A DNA stretch of 64,000 bases from Gnetum montanum (lineage: Eukaryota > Streptophyta > Gnetopsida > Gnetales > Gnetaceae). Shown here in pieces: positions 33,575 through 45,571 of the stretch. The notes under the pieces are model-generated. The model was not told the origin of the DNA and did not search any database. It was given only the letters and a program-made list of their open reading frames with translations. Within the stretch, counting starts at the first letter, position 1. Each line of letters starts with the position of its first letter. A program made the translations under genes and the position numbers. The DNA is taken from contig MNCI01017705.1 in NCBI GenBank assembly GCA_015680685.1, positions 84,628 through 148,627 on the forward strand. Direction: 5' to 3'.

Positions 33575-34990
33575 ATGTATCATTCACATGAAAGTGATAA
33601 TGCATTGTATGAAGAAAACATTCATTGGAGAACTAATGAGATATATATTGAAGGAAATTGGAGTGATCAACCTCATGCAGGGGTTTCATATGTTCATGAC
33701 CACCCTGACTACAATCAAGGACTACATTCACCTAAGGTAGATAATCCTAGAGGAGATGAAGTAAGTCTTAGATCGAGGAGGGACTCAAGGCCTAGGACCT
33801 CCTCAAAACCTAGAAAAGATAAATCAAAGGACCATGGGAAGAACTATAGAAGCCATGAAGGTTCTCTCACTTTCTCATCTTTCTCTTCCTCTTCAACTTT
33901 TAGTTCTAACAAAGATGAACATAGGTATAAAGATAAAGCTCCACTATGGGATTGAAATAAGGATAGAAATCAAAACTAAGGGAAAACTCAAAGACATCAA
34001 AATGAACATAGGCAAGATCATCACAATTAGAAAAATAGAAATAGAGATTTTTACTATGATGTATCTGATGTTGGTGAACCCTTATTGGCCACTAAGAGCA
34101 TGACACAAATTATAGAGGTAGTTAACATACCTCGTAGGCATCGAAAGGAAAGTCACATCAAAAGGCTTGATATGAATAACATTCCTAAATTTGCAAGAGG
34201 CTATAATTCTGATCCGCAACATCATTTACAAGTATTCCATGATGCATGTGTCTTACAAAACATTGAAAGTAGGTTGCAAAAGCTTAAGATCTTTCCTAGG
34301 ATACTAATAGACAAAGTTAAAGTGTGGTATATATCATTGAAACCAAATTCAATCCATCAATGATCCACTATGTTGGAACTCTTTAACGAGAAATATCAAA
34401 CCTATGCAAGGGTGTCCAACCTAAAGAAATGAATCCAAGGATGGAAATAGGAACAACCTGAACCCTTGGATATTGCTCTAAATAGATATTATTCTCTAAT
34501 ATATAGATGTCTAGGCCATGGTTTCTCTCAAGAAGAGCAACCTTTCCACATCATAAATGGGCTTTGTAGTCAAACAAGAGAGACTCTTGGGAACCCATCA
34601 GATCCAAAGGCTAATCAAGCATGTGGCAAAAGAAGAAGGAGAGCTATGTAAATAAGAGAACATTGAGGAATATCATTGGGATCTAACTCTTCAAAATTAA
34701 AGGGTTCATCTCTATGATAAGAAAAGAGAGGTAGTTCTCAGTGAGGTGATTTCACAATAAACCTTGCCAATGCAATAGTCTATTGCTAAATTTTAGGCAA
34801 GGCTAGATAAGATGTCAAAATGGATAAATAAGAAAGGTACAACTTGCATAGAAACTGTTGAGGAGAGAGTAACACAAAAAAAATCAAGTAATCACAACAA
34901 AAGGAGGAAAAGGGACGAAGAGACAAGTAAGAACATTGATCAGTAAAAAGGGGAAATGGCTATAGAAGAAGAGGCCATAGACTCAACCAC
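33575..34990 (+). pseudogene. gag: Athila-like gag of E6
   Basis: Starts at the ATG 33575 with 126 open residues: HWRTNEIYIEGNWSDQP, then a Lys/Arg/Ser-rich stretch. After a stop at 33953 the reading continues to EPLLATKSMTQI, RRHRKESHIKRLDMNN, DKVKVWYISLKPNSI and FNEKYQTYARV. An in-frame TGA follows (near 34430), then PLDIALNRYYSLI and FHIINGLCSQTRETLG. It aligns with the E1 gag (2830-1652) including that stop, which is TAA there. No zinc knuckle; the end is Lys/Glu-rich. Confidence 0.8.
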
Positions 34991-36010
34991 CAAAGAAGAT
35001 GATGCATGTGACATCTACCTAAAGGGATATTGCCCAGTCATGTTACATCTACATGAGTATTGATCTTTTGCATTGAATCCCAAGTTCATACAAAAGAAAA
35101 TGCTTAGGAAATTACCTTTCTCACAAGGTAATCATAGATAGTCCAAAAACTAATCGCACTATCCTAGTGGGATTTCTTACCAGCCTCAAAACTATCATCA
35201 ACTATAGTGGTAAAACCCACAGTCATGGGGGAGGTCATCATCAAACCAATGTTAACCTTATTATTAATCGGACCCATTTGGATACTACATTTAACAACTT
35301 GTTTCTCCAACTAGTTTGACTTCCTTTACTTCAAATTGCTACTACCACTCTCTCGAATATCATGAACCCGCAACATCTTCCATGAGATCACCACCTCACA
35401 CCTCTTATCCTCCATCATATTCTCAATATTCTCATACTCACCTCCATCAAATTTCATAGATAGCAACACAAGAAATTTTAGCACCAAAACATCAATGAAA
35501 GAATGCAACTTGTGCTGCAAACATACATGAAAATGATAATGCCAATAGATCTCCACCACAATCTCAGAAACATCCTTTCTTTAGGATAATTCCCATGCAT
35601 GAGCATAACACTCATGGACCTACTAACTCATCTAAACTAGCACAATGTCAATCAAGTGCAACACCCTTCCTTTCACAACCAATGTCCTCCAATCCTATGC
35701 AAAGGCCATCATCCACAATTACTCCAACACCTAACAAAAATGATGAACCTAGCATTGTGGAGAGACAAAAGAATCCATGAATCACTAATCATGATAAAGG
35801 GTGCAGTCATGAGTTAGACATCTGCCAAGTTAACACAATTTCTAATTTGATCCACCATACGTTTCAAAACCAAGTGTGTGAGCAAAAACCTATCTATGCA
35901 ACTACCACTAAACCAAAAGATACCCAGTGGCTTGAAAATGAAAGTCTAACACTGTTTCACAAATGCATGGAGCCTACCTACCAACTTATTAATTCTTTTC
36001 ATGGTTAAAA
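34991..36010 (+). pseudogene. Pro/Ser-rich region after gag of E6
   Basis: A degenerate reading rich in Pro, Ser, Thr, His and Asn (for example FLSQPMSSNPMQRPSSTITP, 35660-35725, followed by PTPNKNDEP). It looks like a low-complexity tail or linker of the gag polyprotein. I find no protease active-site motif in it. It ends at a T-rich tract near 36060. Confidence 0.4.
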
Positions 36011-37470
36011 TCTTAGTCATGGGAGAGATGCCCCATCCTAAAATCAAGAATTAATAAGTGTTTTTTCATCTTTTTGTTTTACAATTTTTTTTCATTTTCT
36101 CATTTATTGATGTAAATTTTTTCCATCCTTTTCAACTTTTTCCACACTTTGTTTTTATTTCCTTTGTCAGTAATCTTAGTTATGATTAAAATAACAAGAT
36201 GTAGCCCAATGAGGTGAGGCTTTCTCTATGTTGTCAAAGTCATGAGGAATTGATTATCTAGACAGTGAGGCCATATCATCCATCCATCCATTCCATTAAT
36301 AAGAGGTTCTTACCATNTCTCATGACTTTGACAACATAGAGAAAGCCTCACCTCATTGGGCTACATCTTGTTATTTTAATCANTTGAAGAACCAAGGGGG
36401 AATGCAAAGGGTGTGACATCAAGGAAACTTGTGGAATCTCTTTGACCACTTCTATGTGTTCTATCATGTTGCTAAGATTGTAGCTATATCCTTGTAAATT
36501 TAACAAAAAATGAAAGTAATAGTAAAATAAGTGTTGTCTTACCATGTCATTAAAAAGACATGTTACCCATGCCTAAATGTAGTCCTCTGGTAAGGTCGAC
36601 ATAGATAAAAATAAAATAAAAGAGCATAGAATAAATTTTTAAGGGTCCCACTAGAAAGACATGTTACCCATTCTTGAAGGTTGGTGGCTTCTTAGAAATC
36701 AAAAAAGAAAAAAGGAAAAAAAAAGAGGAAGTACCATGAATAAACTTGCCCTTGGACAAAATGCCATGTGATGATACTCCTTACAATAATGGTAGTCTTA
36801 TGGTTGTAAATCCAAGAGATAAAATAATGTGATGTCATTGGAATGTGGTTTGAATCTTGGAAATATGGGATAATGATTACTTTAATCATTAATAACACAC
36901 AAAGATTCATTATGCCTATGGTAAAATACCTCACATCCTAATTTCTACAATCCTTTTTAAAATCCATCTCATCTCACTATTCATATAATCATAACTTGTG
37001 GTTTTGTGTAACATAGAGTTATTCTCTCAAATTGTTGGTTCTAACATGTGTGTTTTGCTAAACAAGTATGTGTTGCATTCAACCCCCCTTTAGTGCCTAT
37101 AGAAATTTTTAGGTGTGGTTATATAAGGTCATTAAGGGCTAGATCTTACTTTGGGAAGGACCCACTTGTATAACCATTGTAACTTGTACTTGTCTAACAC
37201 AACCACATCATCTTGAACCTTCCAAGTGCATAAATGTCAATTTCAAGACCTTTCCTTACCATACAACCTATTCATTATATATATATGGATTCAATAACTT
37301 TTTCTTACATCTTCCAAAGCTTTTAATTCCTACGATTCCATTTCGAACATTACTGATACCAAAATATGTATTTTCACTTATCCTAGAACTTTGAATGCTA
37401 CATAAAACCTTCCAACCAATGACAAGGGGCCATTTTCCATGTTGAATGTCCCCATGAAATTCAAATCAAA
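36011..37470. other. Non-coding middle of E6 with assembly joins
   Basis: No gene. Collinear with 1650-540 of E1, so it is conserved element sequence. It contains the N-bounded inverted segment at 36317-36383 (next entry) and a block near 36555-36690 with CATGTTACCCATGC-type words, also found in E1 and E3. Confidence 0.5.
36183..36383. other. 64-bp inverted repeat bounded by N bases
   Basis: 36319-36382, lying between Ns at 36317 and 36383, is the exact reverse complement of 36183-36246. A small contig placed in the wrong orientation next to its own sequence explains this better than a real hairpin, because both edges coincide with N. Confidence 0.8.
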
Positions 37471-37472
37471 GG

Positions 37473-37530
37473 TCTCTAATATTAGGTATCAAAGGAGAGT
37501 TGATATTGGGCCTACAAAAACTACAAATAG
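37473..37530 (+). promoter_or_regulatory. Putative internal promoter of E6
   Basis: CTCTAATATTAGG...TTGATATTGGGCC (37474-37513) is followed by a TATA-like CTACAAATAG (37521-37530). The 3' LTR has CTCTAATATTGG...TTGATATTGAGGC at 41034-41076, upstream of its TATA box. The block sits about 0.9 kb upstream of the aORF, at the same place as the E1 block at 225-300. Confidence 0.45.
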
Positions 37531-38369
37531 GGCCTTTGCGGTTCATTGGAAATGATTTTCATCAATTGTAGCTAAGGAAGTTTTTGCATTTTTCTCTCTC
37601 AACCAAGAGCTCTAAGAATCCAACTTCAATATGCAATATCTAGCTTCATACCACTCTGATTTGCATGGTTTTTGAACCTATTTGATCCCAGAGTGTTCAG
37701 TTTCATTTGGGGAGGGGGGGGGGTGCTTGTATGGAAAATTTGTGCTAATTTTTCAAAATTTACTATTGCTTAAAAGGTATTATAATGGTAAGAATGTTGA
37801 AAAACTTAAGCTTTTTAATGGACAATCAGTTGTATGCATGTCAAAACCCTTAATTAACACCCCTAAGGAATTATAACCATCATTATAGACCATACATAAT
37901 GAAAAAGAAGTTAGTTGTGAAGGGTTATAAAAGAAGTTAACACTTTTTGGGCATTTTTCTTGAAACTTTTCTAACTCTACAATTACATGAACTAAGAACT
38001 TAATGAAACTAAGGACATGAGTAAGGTATAAACCTAGGGATGATAAATGAAAAACACCTTAGTAACCCAAAATCCTTGATTGATTCCAAATGTTCCGAAA
38101 AAGAAGAGGACAAGAAGGACCTTCATAGGGTGCAAGAAAATGCTTGAGACATGGCAGAGGCCAACTAGGAGAACAAGGACCACCCACTAAGCATGACAAA
38201 CAAGAGGCCGAATCATTTTTCATTTATCAAGAGGCCCCTATTACATGATAGTTGGTCCAAGCTGAGGCTACAATATCATAGGCTCAAGCATAGGGACAAT
38301 GCCTCATGTTGTCCCAAGAATGCCTTTAAGCCATCCAAGAGTGATCAATGTTGACCATAGTCATTGTGG

Positions 38370-40690
38370 AAATGAACTTTGGATCATTCATGGAATTTTT
38401 CCTTAAGGCAGTCACAACTCAGCTTTAGGCATTGTCTTTATAACACATTCTTTCTAAAAGTGTTGAATGGTATCTTGGTGAGATGTACCAATTCTGGCAC
38501 ACTAAAGGGGAGAGCACCATCATCAACATTGGTGGAATCTTTGTTTCTTTCTCATTCAAGGCCATTGTAGAGGCTCTAAACATATCTAATGTAGGGGCCA
38601 AAGTACCACACCTATCCACAAGATCTGATGCAAAAACAAGGAAGCTATGGTTGAAATGGGCATATAAGAAAGAAGAAAAAATATAGAATAAGCTAACTCT
38701 GGAAGAGAGAATATACTTCAAAATCAGCACATACCACCTGTTCCCCACTAAAAGGATGAATAGAATATCAACCTATGTGGCCAAAGGAAGTGCAATCTTG
38801 ATGGAAAAATACTACACCAACCTTGTCCAACTATACTTCATGAAGATTCAATGGTGGTTTGAGGAGAGAAAGGCAAGGAAGCTGACACTTCCATTTCCTT
38901 GCCTAATTAGGAAGCTATGCAAGCAAGCTAGAATCTTGGGTTATACCAATGACATTCCTAGGAGGGCCCAAAATGCTTCATTCTCTGAGTTTCTCAAACC
39001 AACAATGCCAAGGAAAGATCATGGTGAAGAGTTAGAACAAGGAGTAGAGAAGGAGAAAGAACAAAAATAAGAGAAGGAGCAAGAACGAGAACCAAAGCAA
39101 CAATGAGAGCAGCAAGTCCCACCTCCACCACCAAAGGATTATAAACTAGTAATGAGTCATTTGCAACAAATTGCTGAAACTCTCAATTGGTGAAGAAGGG
39201 ACAAATCCAACCTCTTTCGAGTCATTAATGTTATCATTTAGCTAATAGTCTTAATTGATCCATCAAGGGGATAGATTTCTTTGTAATTAGGAGGAGAAGC
39301 CTAGTAGTCACAATAGAACTCTAGAAATGCTTCATCTTTTCAAGTGGGCTTGAAACTAGAGAAGGAGCCATAGTTATGATCATGCAACACCAAGATGTGG
39401 CAGGCATAGAAGAAGTTATAACAGACCACAATAAATAATTCTTTAATGTGCCTATTCTACCTCCGGTGGACAAAACTAGAACCAAAGATGCAAAAATATT
39501 ATCAAATACTTTGATGACTCCTATGGCTCATGAAGATGTGCTCGATATATTGCTATAGACTAGGTATATCATGAAAATCCTCTTCAACATCCCTAGTGAT
39601 GTCACCATAGTTCAATATGACCTCATAGCCAAAAAAGAAAAACTAGTTATGGAAGAGACTATGGAAAAGCATGTAGAAGTAGAGGTACACCAATTGCAAC
39701 AAGAGCTTGTTAGCCTAAGAGCTGATCCTTCCCAATTCATTATGCTTGATTAGTTTAAGTAGTTTCGAACAGAACATCTAGTCTAATTGATTGAGAAAAA
39801 TAAAGAAACTAAACAAAAAAAGGAGAAAGTAGTCTAGAATGCCTCAACCACCAAAGCCTAAGCATATGCTCATGTGAAGGCACTAACCACTGCTCAAGAG
39901 GAAAACAAGTAGCTTGCTATTGACAACACAAGGTTGACTACCGTTGAAAAATAGAAAAACATCTTAGAGGAGAGTATCCACCAATTGAGTGAGCAACTGG
40001 TGAGGGTCAACCAGGATATAAGCAAATTGACTAGAGAGAAATAAATCCTCTCAATGGAAGAGGTATGCACCATACATCAAAAGTCTACAATTGAGATAAG
40101 CGTGTAGTAACATGAGGTCAAAATGCATGAGAAGTTGAAAGTGCAATTTTGGGACCAAATTAGCATGTATAAGCAAATCAATGAGAAAAAAATCTAGATG
40201 GAAAAATCTTGCATCAGATCCATGTCAATATAGAATCTTGATTGGCAACCCATCCTAGATAGCTACACCTTGGTCCACCAAGTGGAAGTGAAAAACAAGA
40301 ACCTGCAGATTGAGAATCTGAAGGAGTACATGGCATTAGATAATCTTTATTATGCTAACTTGGCCATGTGAATAGTAGGTTAGTACAAAAATGAACTAGA
40401 AAAATAAGTAGCAGTCACTAATGCTTTATATGAGAAAGAGTTTGCAAATAAAAAAGATATTCTACAAAATCTTCATGTGGCAAACTCAAAACTAGAAAAA
40501 ATTAAGGCTTGCTACCATGGACAAAGAGATGTGGCTTCAAACCTAGTGGAGAGACTAACAGATTATCATGAATTAAGAGAAAAGTCCAGGGCTTTTAAGG
40601 AGGAGCAAAGGCATTTTGCAACATGGTATGTCAAAGCTAATAGATGTTCCCATAGCTACCATGTCCATGGGATGTATGAGCTCTAGTGCA
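38370..40690 (+). pseudogene. Accessory ORF (aORF) of E6: globular domain, proline run, coiled coil
   Basis: About 770 residues, broken by stops. The N-terminal domain reads EMYQFWHTKGESTIINIGGI, FSFKAIVEALNISNVGAKVP, KISTYHLFPTKRMN and LTLPFPCLIRKLCKQARIL (38470-38960). A Lys/Glu-rich stretch and QQVPPPPPKD (39110-39140) follow. Then comes a long coiled coil with heptad-like Leu/Glu/Lys patterns (39570-40690), ending HGQRDVASNLVERLTDYHEL. It matches the E3 aORF from end to end. The N-terminal domain also resembles the copia aORF at 47800. No membrane segment is seen. Function unknown; the domain resembles 'putative plant transposon protein' families. Confidence 0.65.
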
Positions 40691-41010
40691 CATTGGATCA
40701 TCAGCCTGGACACTGCATGACCTAAGAACAGAAGAGGAGAAGTAGCAAGTGCTCCTAAATTGTTAAAAAATATAGAAGCTTGATGACAAAGGAAAGTGGT
40801 CAATGGAAGGGCCACCACCTCCAGGAACTACATATCTTCCCTAATTTTGTTATTTTGTTGTGTTGTGTCAATTTTTTATAAAACACCATTGTAGCATGAA
40901 AGATTTAGTTTTGTGTCTATTAGAGTTAGTCAATAATCCCATACCTTCCCAAGATTTTGTAAAAATCTTTGTTTAACTCAAGGATGAGTTTTCATGCAAT
41001 TGTGGGGATA
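40691..41010 (+). other. E6 3' untranslated region and purine tract
   Basis: No gene. It ends with TGTGGGGATA (41001-41010) directly before the 3' LTR TGATGAG, the expected place of the polypurine tract. The tract is short and imperfect. Confidence 0.5.
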
Positions 41011-41869
41011 TGATGAGTCACATTTTGGTAGGGCTCTAATATTGGAGCTGCATTATTGGGTATTTGATATTGAGGCACAACCTCTGATGTCAGGCATCTG
41101 ATATCATCCCATCTATGCTAGCCTATAAATACAACACTTGGATGTATGGTTTTGATATAAATGTTAGAAAAAGACATAGGGAAATTCTATTGGCTTGTCT
41201 CTAGTGCATGGCCATAGTGTGATGTTAAGTGATTGTACGACATCCTTATTTGAGTGAGACGTACTTGGACATATTACATGTGCAGTAATAAAGATTGAGA
41301 TTACTTCCATCATTACAACATCTACTTAGATTTAATATTGTTAATTACTTAAATGCTTGTTGTTTTCCTTAGTTAATGTTTATCATTTATTGCTCTTTAT
41401 TGTTTCTTTCATTAAGAAGAATGAGTATGATTAATCACAAGCACTTAAGTGTAATTACTTGGTAACCTAATAGTGTTATCGTTTGGTATGCCTAATAATG
41501 GTATGCTAGGTAATTATATTGGTAGTTACATGAAGTCCAAGACATGTATGAAGGATTAGAAATGGATGCTCATAGCACATAGGCTAGTTTAGACTTTATT
41601 TTCTATTGCTAATTATTTAAATAACTAATTTCCTTATTATCAATAGGAGTAGCATAAGGCTAAAACAACATCAAGAATCATATGTCTCACTCTAGACTAA
41701 ACCATATGTGACAAAGCTACCACTAGTCGAAGTGGGAAGATAATGAAGTATGATCAAGACACAATGATCTAGATGCCACAACAAGTCCCATCCATAGAAT
41801 TTGATCAGATCATGCATGAACACTTGTGATTTGTATGGTTGGGCATAAGGGGTACCTCACCGCTCATCA
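41011..41869 (+). repeat. 3' LTR of E6
   Basis: 859 bases, the same length as the 5' LTR. Starts TGATGAGTCAC, ends CGCTCATCA, and has a TATA box CTATAAATA at 41123-41131. It is followed by CTACA, the slightly changed copy of the left target site CTACG (32586-32590). Confidence 0.9.
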
Positions 41870-43620
41870 CTACATCAACATGTAGAGCTAATTTGTAGAT
41901 CTAGTTTTTTCCTCTATGAAAGTAGCTTTGCCACAACAACACTTCACCACAAGGAGCATCAGGTTTTGGTTGATTTATGGAATGGGCCAAAACAATTTTA
42001 TCCAAGCTCTTTTATGGGATAAATAGCATTTTTCCCAGTTCAAAGAGCAACCTTAGAAAAGTCAAAATCAGCCAAAATAAGTTTATCCAAGTTCACTCTT
42101 TAACCAATGCTGGTTTCTCCTAGTTTAAGCTCAGTTTCTCTTGCATAACTATCAAAGTGTGAGAAGCGTCCAATTTTTCAAATCAATTAAATGGAAAAAT
42201 TTTCATTTGTTTCACTTGAAAAATTGGATAAACCTCATTTATTCTATTCCAAAGCTAGAAAATCTAATGTGCATAAGAGCTCTTTCATGTTGGTGCTATG
42301 TCAAACCAACTCTACTACACAATCCCCAAAAGTTAACTCCATCATGTTAGCTCTAAGGGATGCTCGTAAAGCTAAATACTAGCTCTATGAAGTGGCATTA
42401 CCACATTAGCTAAGCTCGCTATGCCTTGACACATTAGCATCATGCAAAGCCAACCTTAAGAAAGAAGTGGTATTTGTGGATCTAGATTCTAGTTATACAA
42501 AGAGGCTTCTACCATGTCAATGCTCTACCACATTAGGTCATGAAATGAATCTTGTAAAGTAAAAATTTTCTCTACAAAGGAACTCTTTCCCATCAAAGCA
42601 TGAAAGGAAGCTTGTAGAGTTAAAATTGGCTCTACAAAGACACTCTTCCACATCAGCAATAACACATTAGCATTACCACGTCAACTTAGTACCATACCAT
42701 ATTGTAGAGCTTGTTCATGAGGGTATATTTCAACCTCATAAAACAACATTGCCACATTAGCACTTTGCCACATTAGCATGTAGAGCTAATCCATAGATCT
42801 AGTTTCCTCCTCTATGAAATCACTCTACCACGTCAATAATGTTACGTTAGCTACACCACGTTGGCAGTTGACAAGTTAGCATTTAGATAAAAATTTCCAA
42901 GCTCGCATGAAGAAAAAAAACTCATCTAACATATCAATAAAATCATAAGTTTAGTACCACATCAGCTCGTAGAGTCTTATAGAGCCAAAAAATGGTTCTA
43001 CAAGGCAACTCTTTCACATAGGCAAGCTTATATAAAAAAACTTTAACTACACAAGAGAAGCTCTACCACATCATCTTCATCCTATGACAATACTTTCATA
43101 GAGCTAATATATGTAGAGCCAAAGTTTAACATCATAGGAGAGCTTTAACACATTAGCTAATATGAACCTTAACTTGGTTTCTCAAACAAGCTTAACCTTC
43201 GTAGCCACATTAGCTTCTAGAAGGACTTTGTAGAACTAAAAATGGTTCTAAGAAATAACTCTTTCACATTAGCTTCATCAATCAACAAGCAAAGCTTGTA
43301 GAGTAAAAAAATTAGCTCTACAAAGAAGCTCTTCCATGTCACCAAATTCATTAGGCATGACCCTCAATGCTAAGCCATACCACATCATCATCTTACTACA
43401 TTAACATGTAGGATCATTTTGTAAAGCCAAATTTTTACATTATGAAAGAACATCACCACGTTAGCTCTACCAAGTCAGCATGTAAAGGTAGTTTGTGGGG
43501 ATGAAATTCAACCTTATGAAGGAGTTCCATCACATTAACTTCTCAAGTAAAGTTAGAACACAAGGAGCTAAAACTCGACCTTATGAATGTTCCTTACCAT
43601 GTTGACCTTTGCATAGCTAT
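41870..43620. repeat. Degenerate cluster of CCACATTAGC / GTAGAGCTAA motifs
   Basis: Some 25 copies of CCACRTYAGC-like words (for example 42401, 42650, 42752, 42768, 42955, 43150, 43208, 43266, 43455), interleaved with TGTAGAGCTAA and its inverse GGCTCTACAAAG. Average spacing is near 50-70 bases but irregular. It looks like an old minisatellite that has decayed and shuffled. The E6 insertion lies within it. Confidence 0.55.
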
Positions 43621-45282
43621 AATTTAGCTCAGCAACTAGCTTAAATCATAAATCCACATTAGTACATCAAGCAACTTCCAAACTTAGCTATAATCATGCA
43701 ACTTACCAAAAATATTCTACAAGTCACATCAAACCTCAACTCAAGCATACAAAACTAGAAAATCTAACACACATGCCCACTGATTTGTAGTACAACTTAG
43801 TGTATTATGGCTTCACAAACCAAAGTTCAAATAAAATTTTGGATAAAATAGCTTAAGGTAATTAAAGTTCATTGAATAGCCCATTGGGAATATGGATATG
43901 AAACAGGGGATAAGATTTAAGAGCCATAAGTGACATCAATGTTCAAAACTAAAAGTGCAAAGCCACTGTTTAAGCATAAAGCCATCATAAGACAAAAAAG
44001 AGTGAGAATTGAAATGCTAGTGGAAAGCCATTACTAGCCAATACAACAGAATTTGCTACCAATAGTTACTCAGATAATAGTTGAATAGAAGAAAGCTTGG
44101 ATTCATAACAACATGGGATCTACTTAGACACAGATAACAAATTTCATAATTAAATTAGTTAGGAAGGAAATAAGTGGAGTTAGATTTAATGAAAAGTTAG
44201 CTCAACATATTTCAACAGTGGAGGTCTAAATTCAAAGAATGAGAAAAAACTATTAAGAGATCTAGCAACTGTCTAATGACCTATGATTGTGAAGAGAGAT
44301 AAGCGTTGAAAGAGCATTAAAAGGAGTTTAATTTATCTAACCTAAATATAATGAACCAGGCTCTCTTGAGACATTGCAGTTATCAATTAAGCTTAATTTA
44401 TTAACAAAATAGTTATTCAATTCCCTATAATTATATGACAAAAATGTGAAGTAACAGTAGCTTTTATTTTCTAAAATGGTTATAACTGCTAGGGGTTGTT
44501 ATATAAATACCAAAGCATATTTGTTTAGGGATATGAGGGAAAATACTAGAAAAGCTAGGAGTGATCTCCTATACAATGGCCTTGTAACTTTAGATATAAT
44601 TTAAATAATTTATTTATATCCTATGAGTTAACTTTTATTTTTCCACTTTATCTTAGTTGCTTAGCTAGTTATGAAGATTTTATTGTGCTTGGCATCTTAT
44701 TCTTAGAATTGCTAGATTACTTGGATAGCTCTATTTTTAGCAATTGTTGGCATTTATCGACTAGCTTTAAAACAACTTAAGTTTTCTTTTCAAAGCGTTT
44801 GCTTGTGTTGATAGTAGCTTTATTTTAAATTACTCATGTAAGCCAAAGGGTTTAACAAATTTTTGCTATTTTGGATAATTTGAAATAGCTTTATTTTTCA
44901 AAAGTATTTCTTTATGTCAGTAGTACCTTATTTTAATCATTAAGATTCTAGGTGATTCTACTATTTTCTTTTTCCAAAAATGCATTGAATCTTGCTTTTT
45001 TTTTAATTTTCTTGTGGAATTTTCTCTCTAAGAAAGATTGGTAATAGATTTTGTGGAATTGCATTTAGCATTAAATGAAAGACTAGTTTCTACAAGTAGC
45101 CTATAGTCTAGACTACATAGACTTGGCAAATTTGATATAGTGGAAAAATTTCACTCACTTGCAGGGTGAAGTAAAGATAGTTGAATCTTCTAACAAAAGT
45201 ATTTATATCTTGTTAACTTTATTGATACCATATTGTGATATTTAGAACTTATGTTAACCATATCTATACCTTATAGTGTTGA
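43621..45282. other. No gene; decayed element sequence
   Basis: AT-rich. It contains a TATA-like GTTATATAAATACC (44488-44501) followed by 'ggagtgatctcct', a possible leftover LTR promoter, but no ends, primer site or coding domain that I can support. It joins the truncated E7 5' LTR near 45283. Confidence 0.4.
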
Positions 45283-45516
45283 GCAATTTTGCAATGATCA
45301 AACACTCTAGTACAGAGCTCAGAGCTTCTACAAGGTTTGGTACCCTTCAAACCACATTTTATTGAGAAACAAAGTCTAGAGGTGTTCATAGATTCTACCC
45401 TTCAAGTCTGGAAGTACCCAAGTTGGGAAACCACGTAAAATTTGGTATTTTTGTATGATAGATGAAATTGCAATTGCGGAACTTATTCCACCCCCCTTCT
45501 AAGTTCTCAATCCACA
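45283..45516 (+). repeat. 5' LTR of E7, 3' end only
   Basis: Matches 50290-50519 of the 3' LTR ('aaacactctagt', 'accacatttta', 'gtacccaagttgg'). It ends TCCACA just before the primer site. The start of the LTR and one of its two 125-bp repeat units are missing. Confidence 0.75.
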
Positions 45517-45518
45517 AG

Positions 45519-45530
45519 TGGTATTGGAGC
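45519..45530 (+). promoter_or_regulatory. Primer-binding site, tRNA-iMet type (E7)
   Basis: TGGTATTGGAGC, two bases after the LTR end, against TGGTATCAGAGC, the usual copia site complementary to initiator tRNA-Met. Confidence 0.8.
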
Positions 45531-45571
45531 TTAGCACTCTTACATTCAGCTTCAATGTTCAAGAGTGAACT

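Larger units (their letters stand above)
32591..41869 (+). mobile_element. E6: complete non-autonomous element (LTR-gag-aORF-LTR, no pol)
   Basis: Two LTRs of exactly 859 bases (32591-33449, 41011-41869), a tRNA-Asp-like primer site, gag, a Pro/Ser-rich tail, a non-coding middle with a putative internal promoter, the aORF, a short G-rich tract and the 3' LTR. The flanks CTACG/CTACA are a target duplication with one transition. In 7.5 kb of internal sequence I find no protease, reverse transcriptase, RNase H or integrase. It would depend on another element, such as an E3-like relative, for these. Confidence 0.85.

Noticed and set aside
44480-44620. TATA box and following sequence as a host gene promoter
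   Set aside because: No coding sequence follows; it is more likely a leftover LTR promoter, but ends could not be found.
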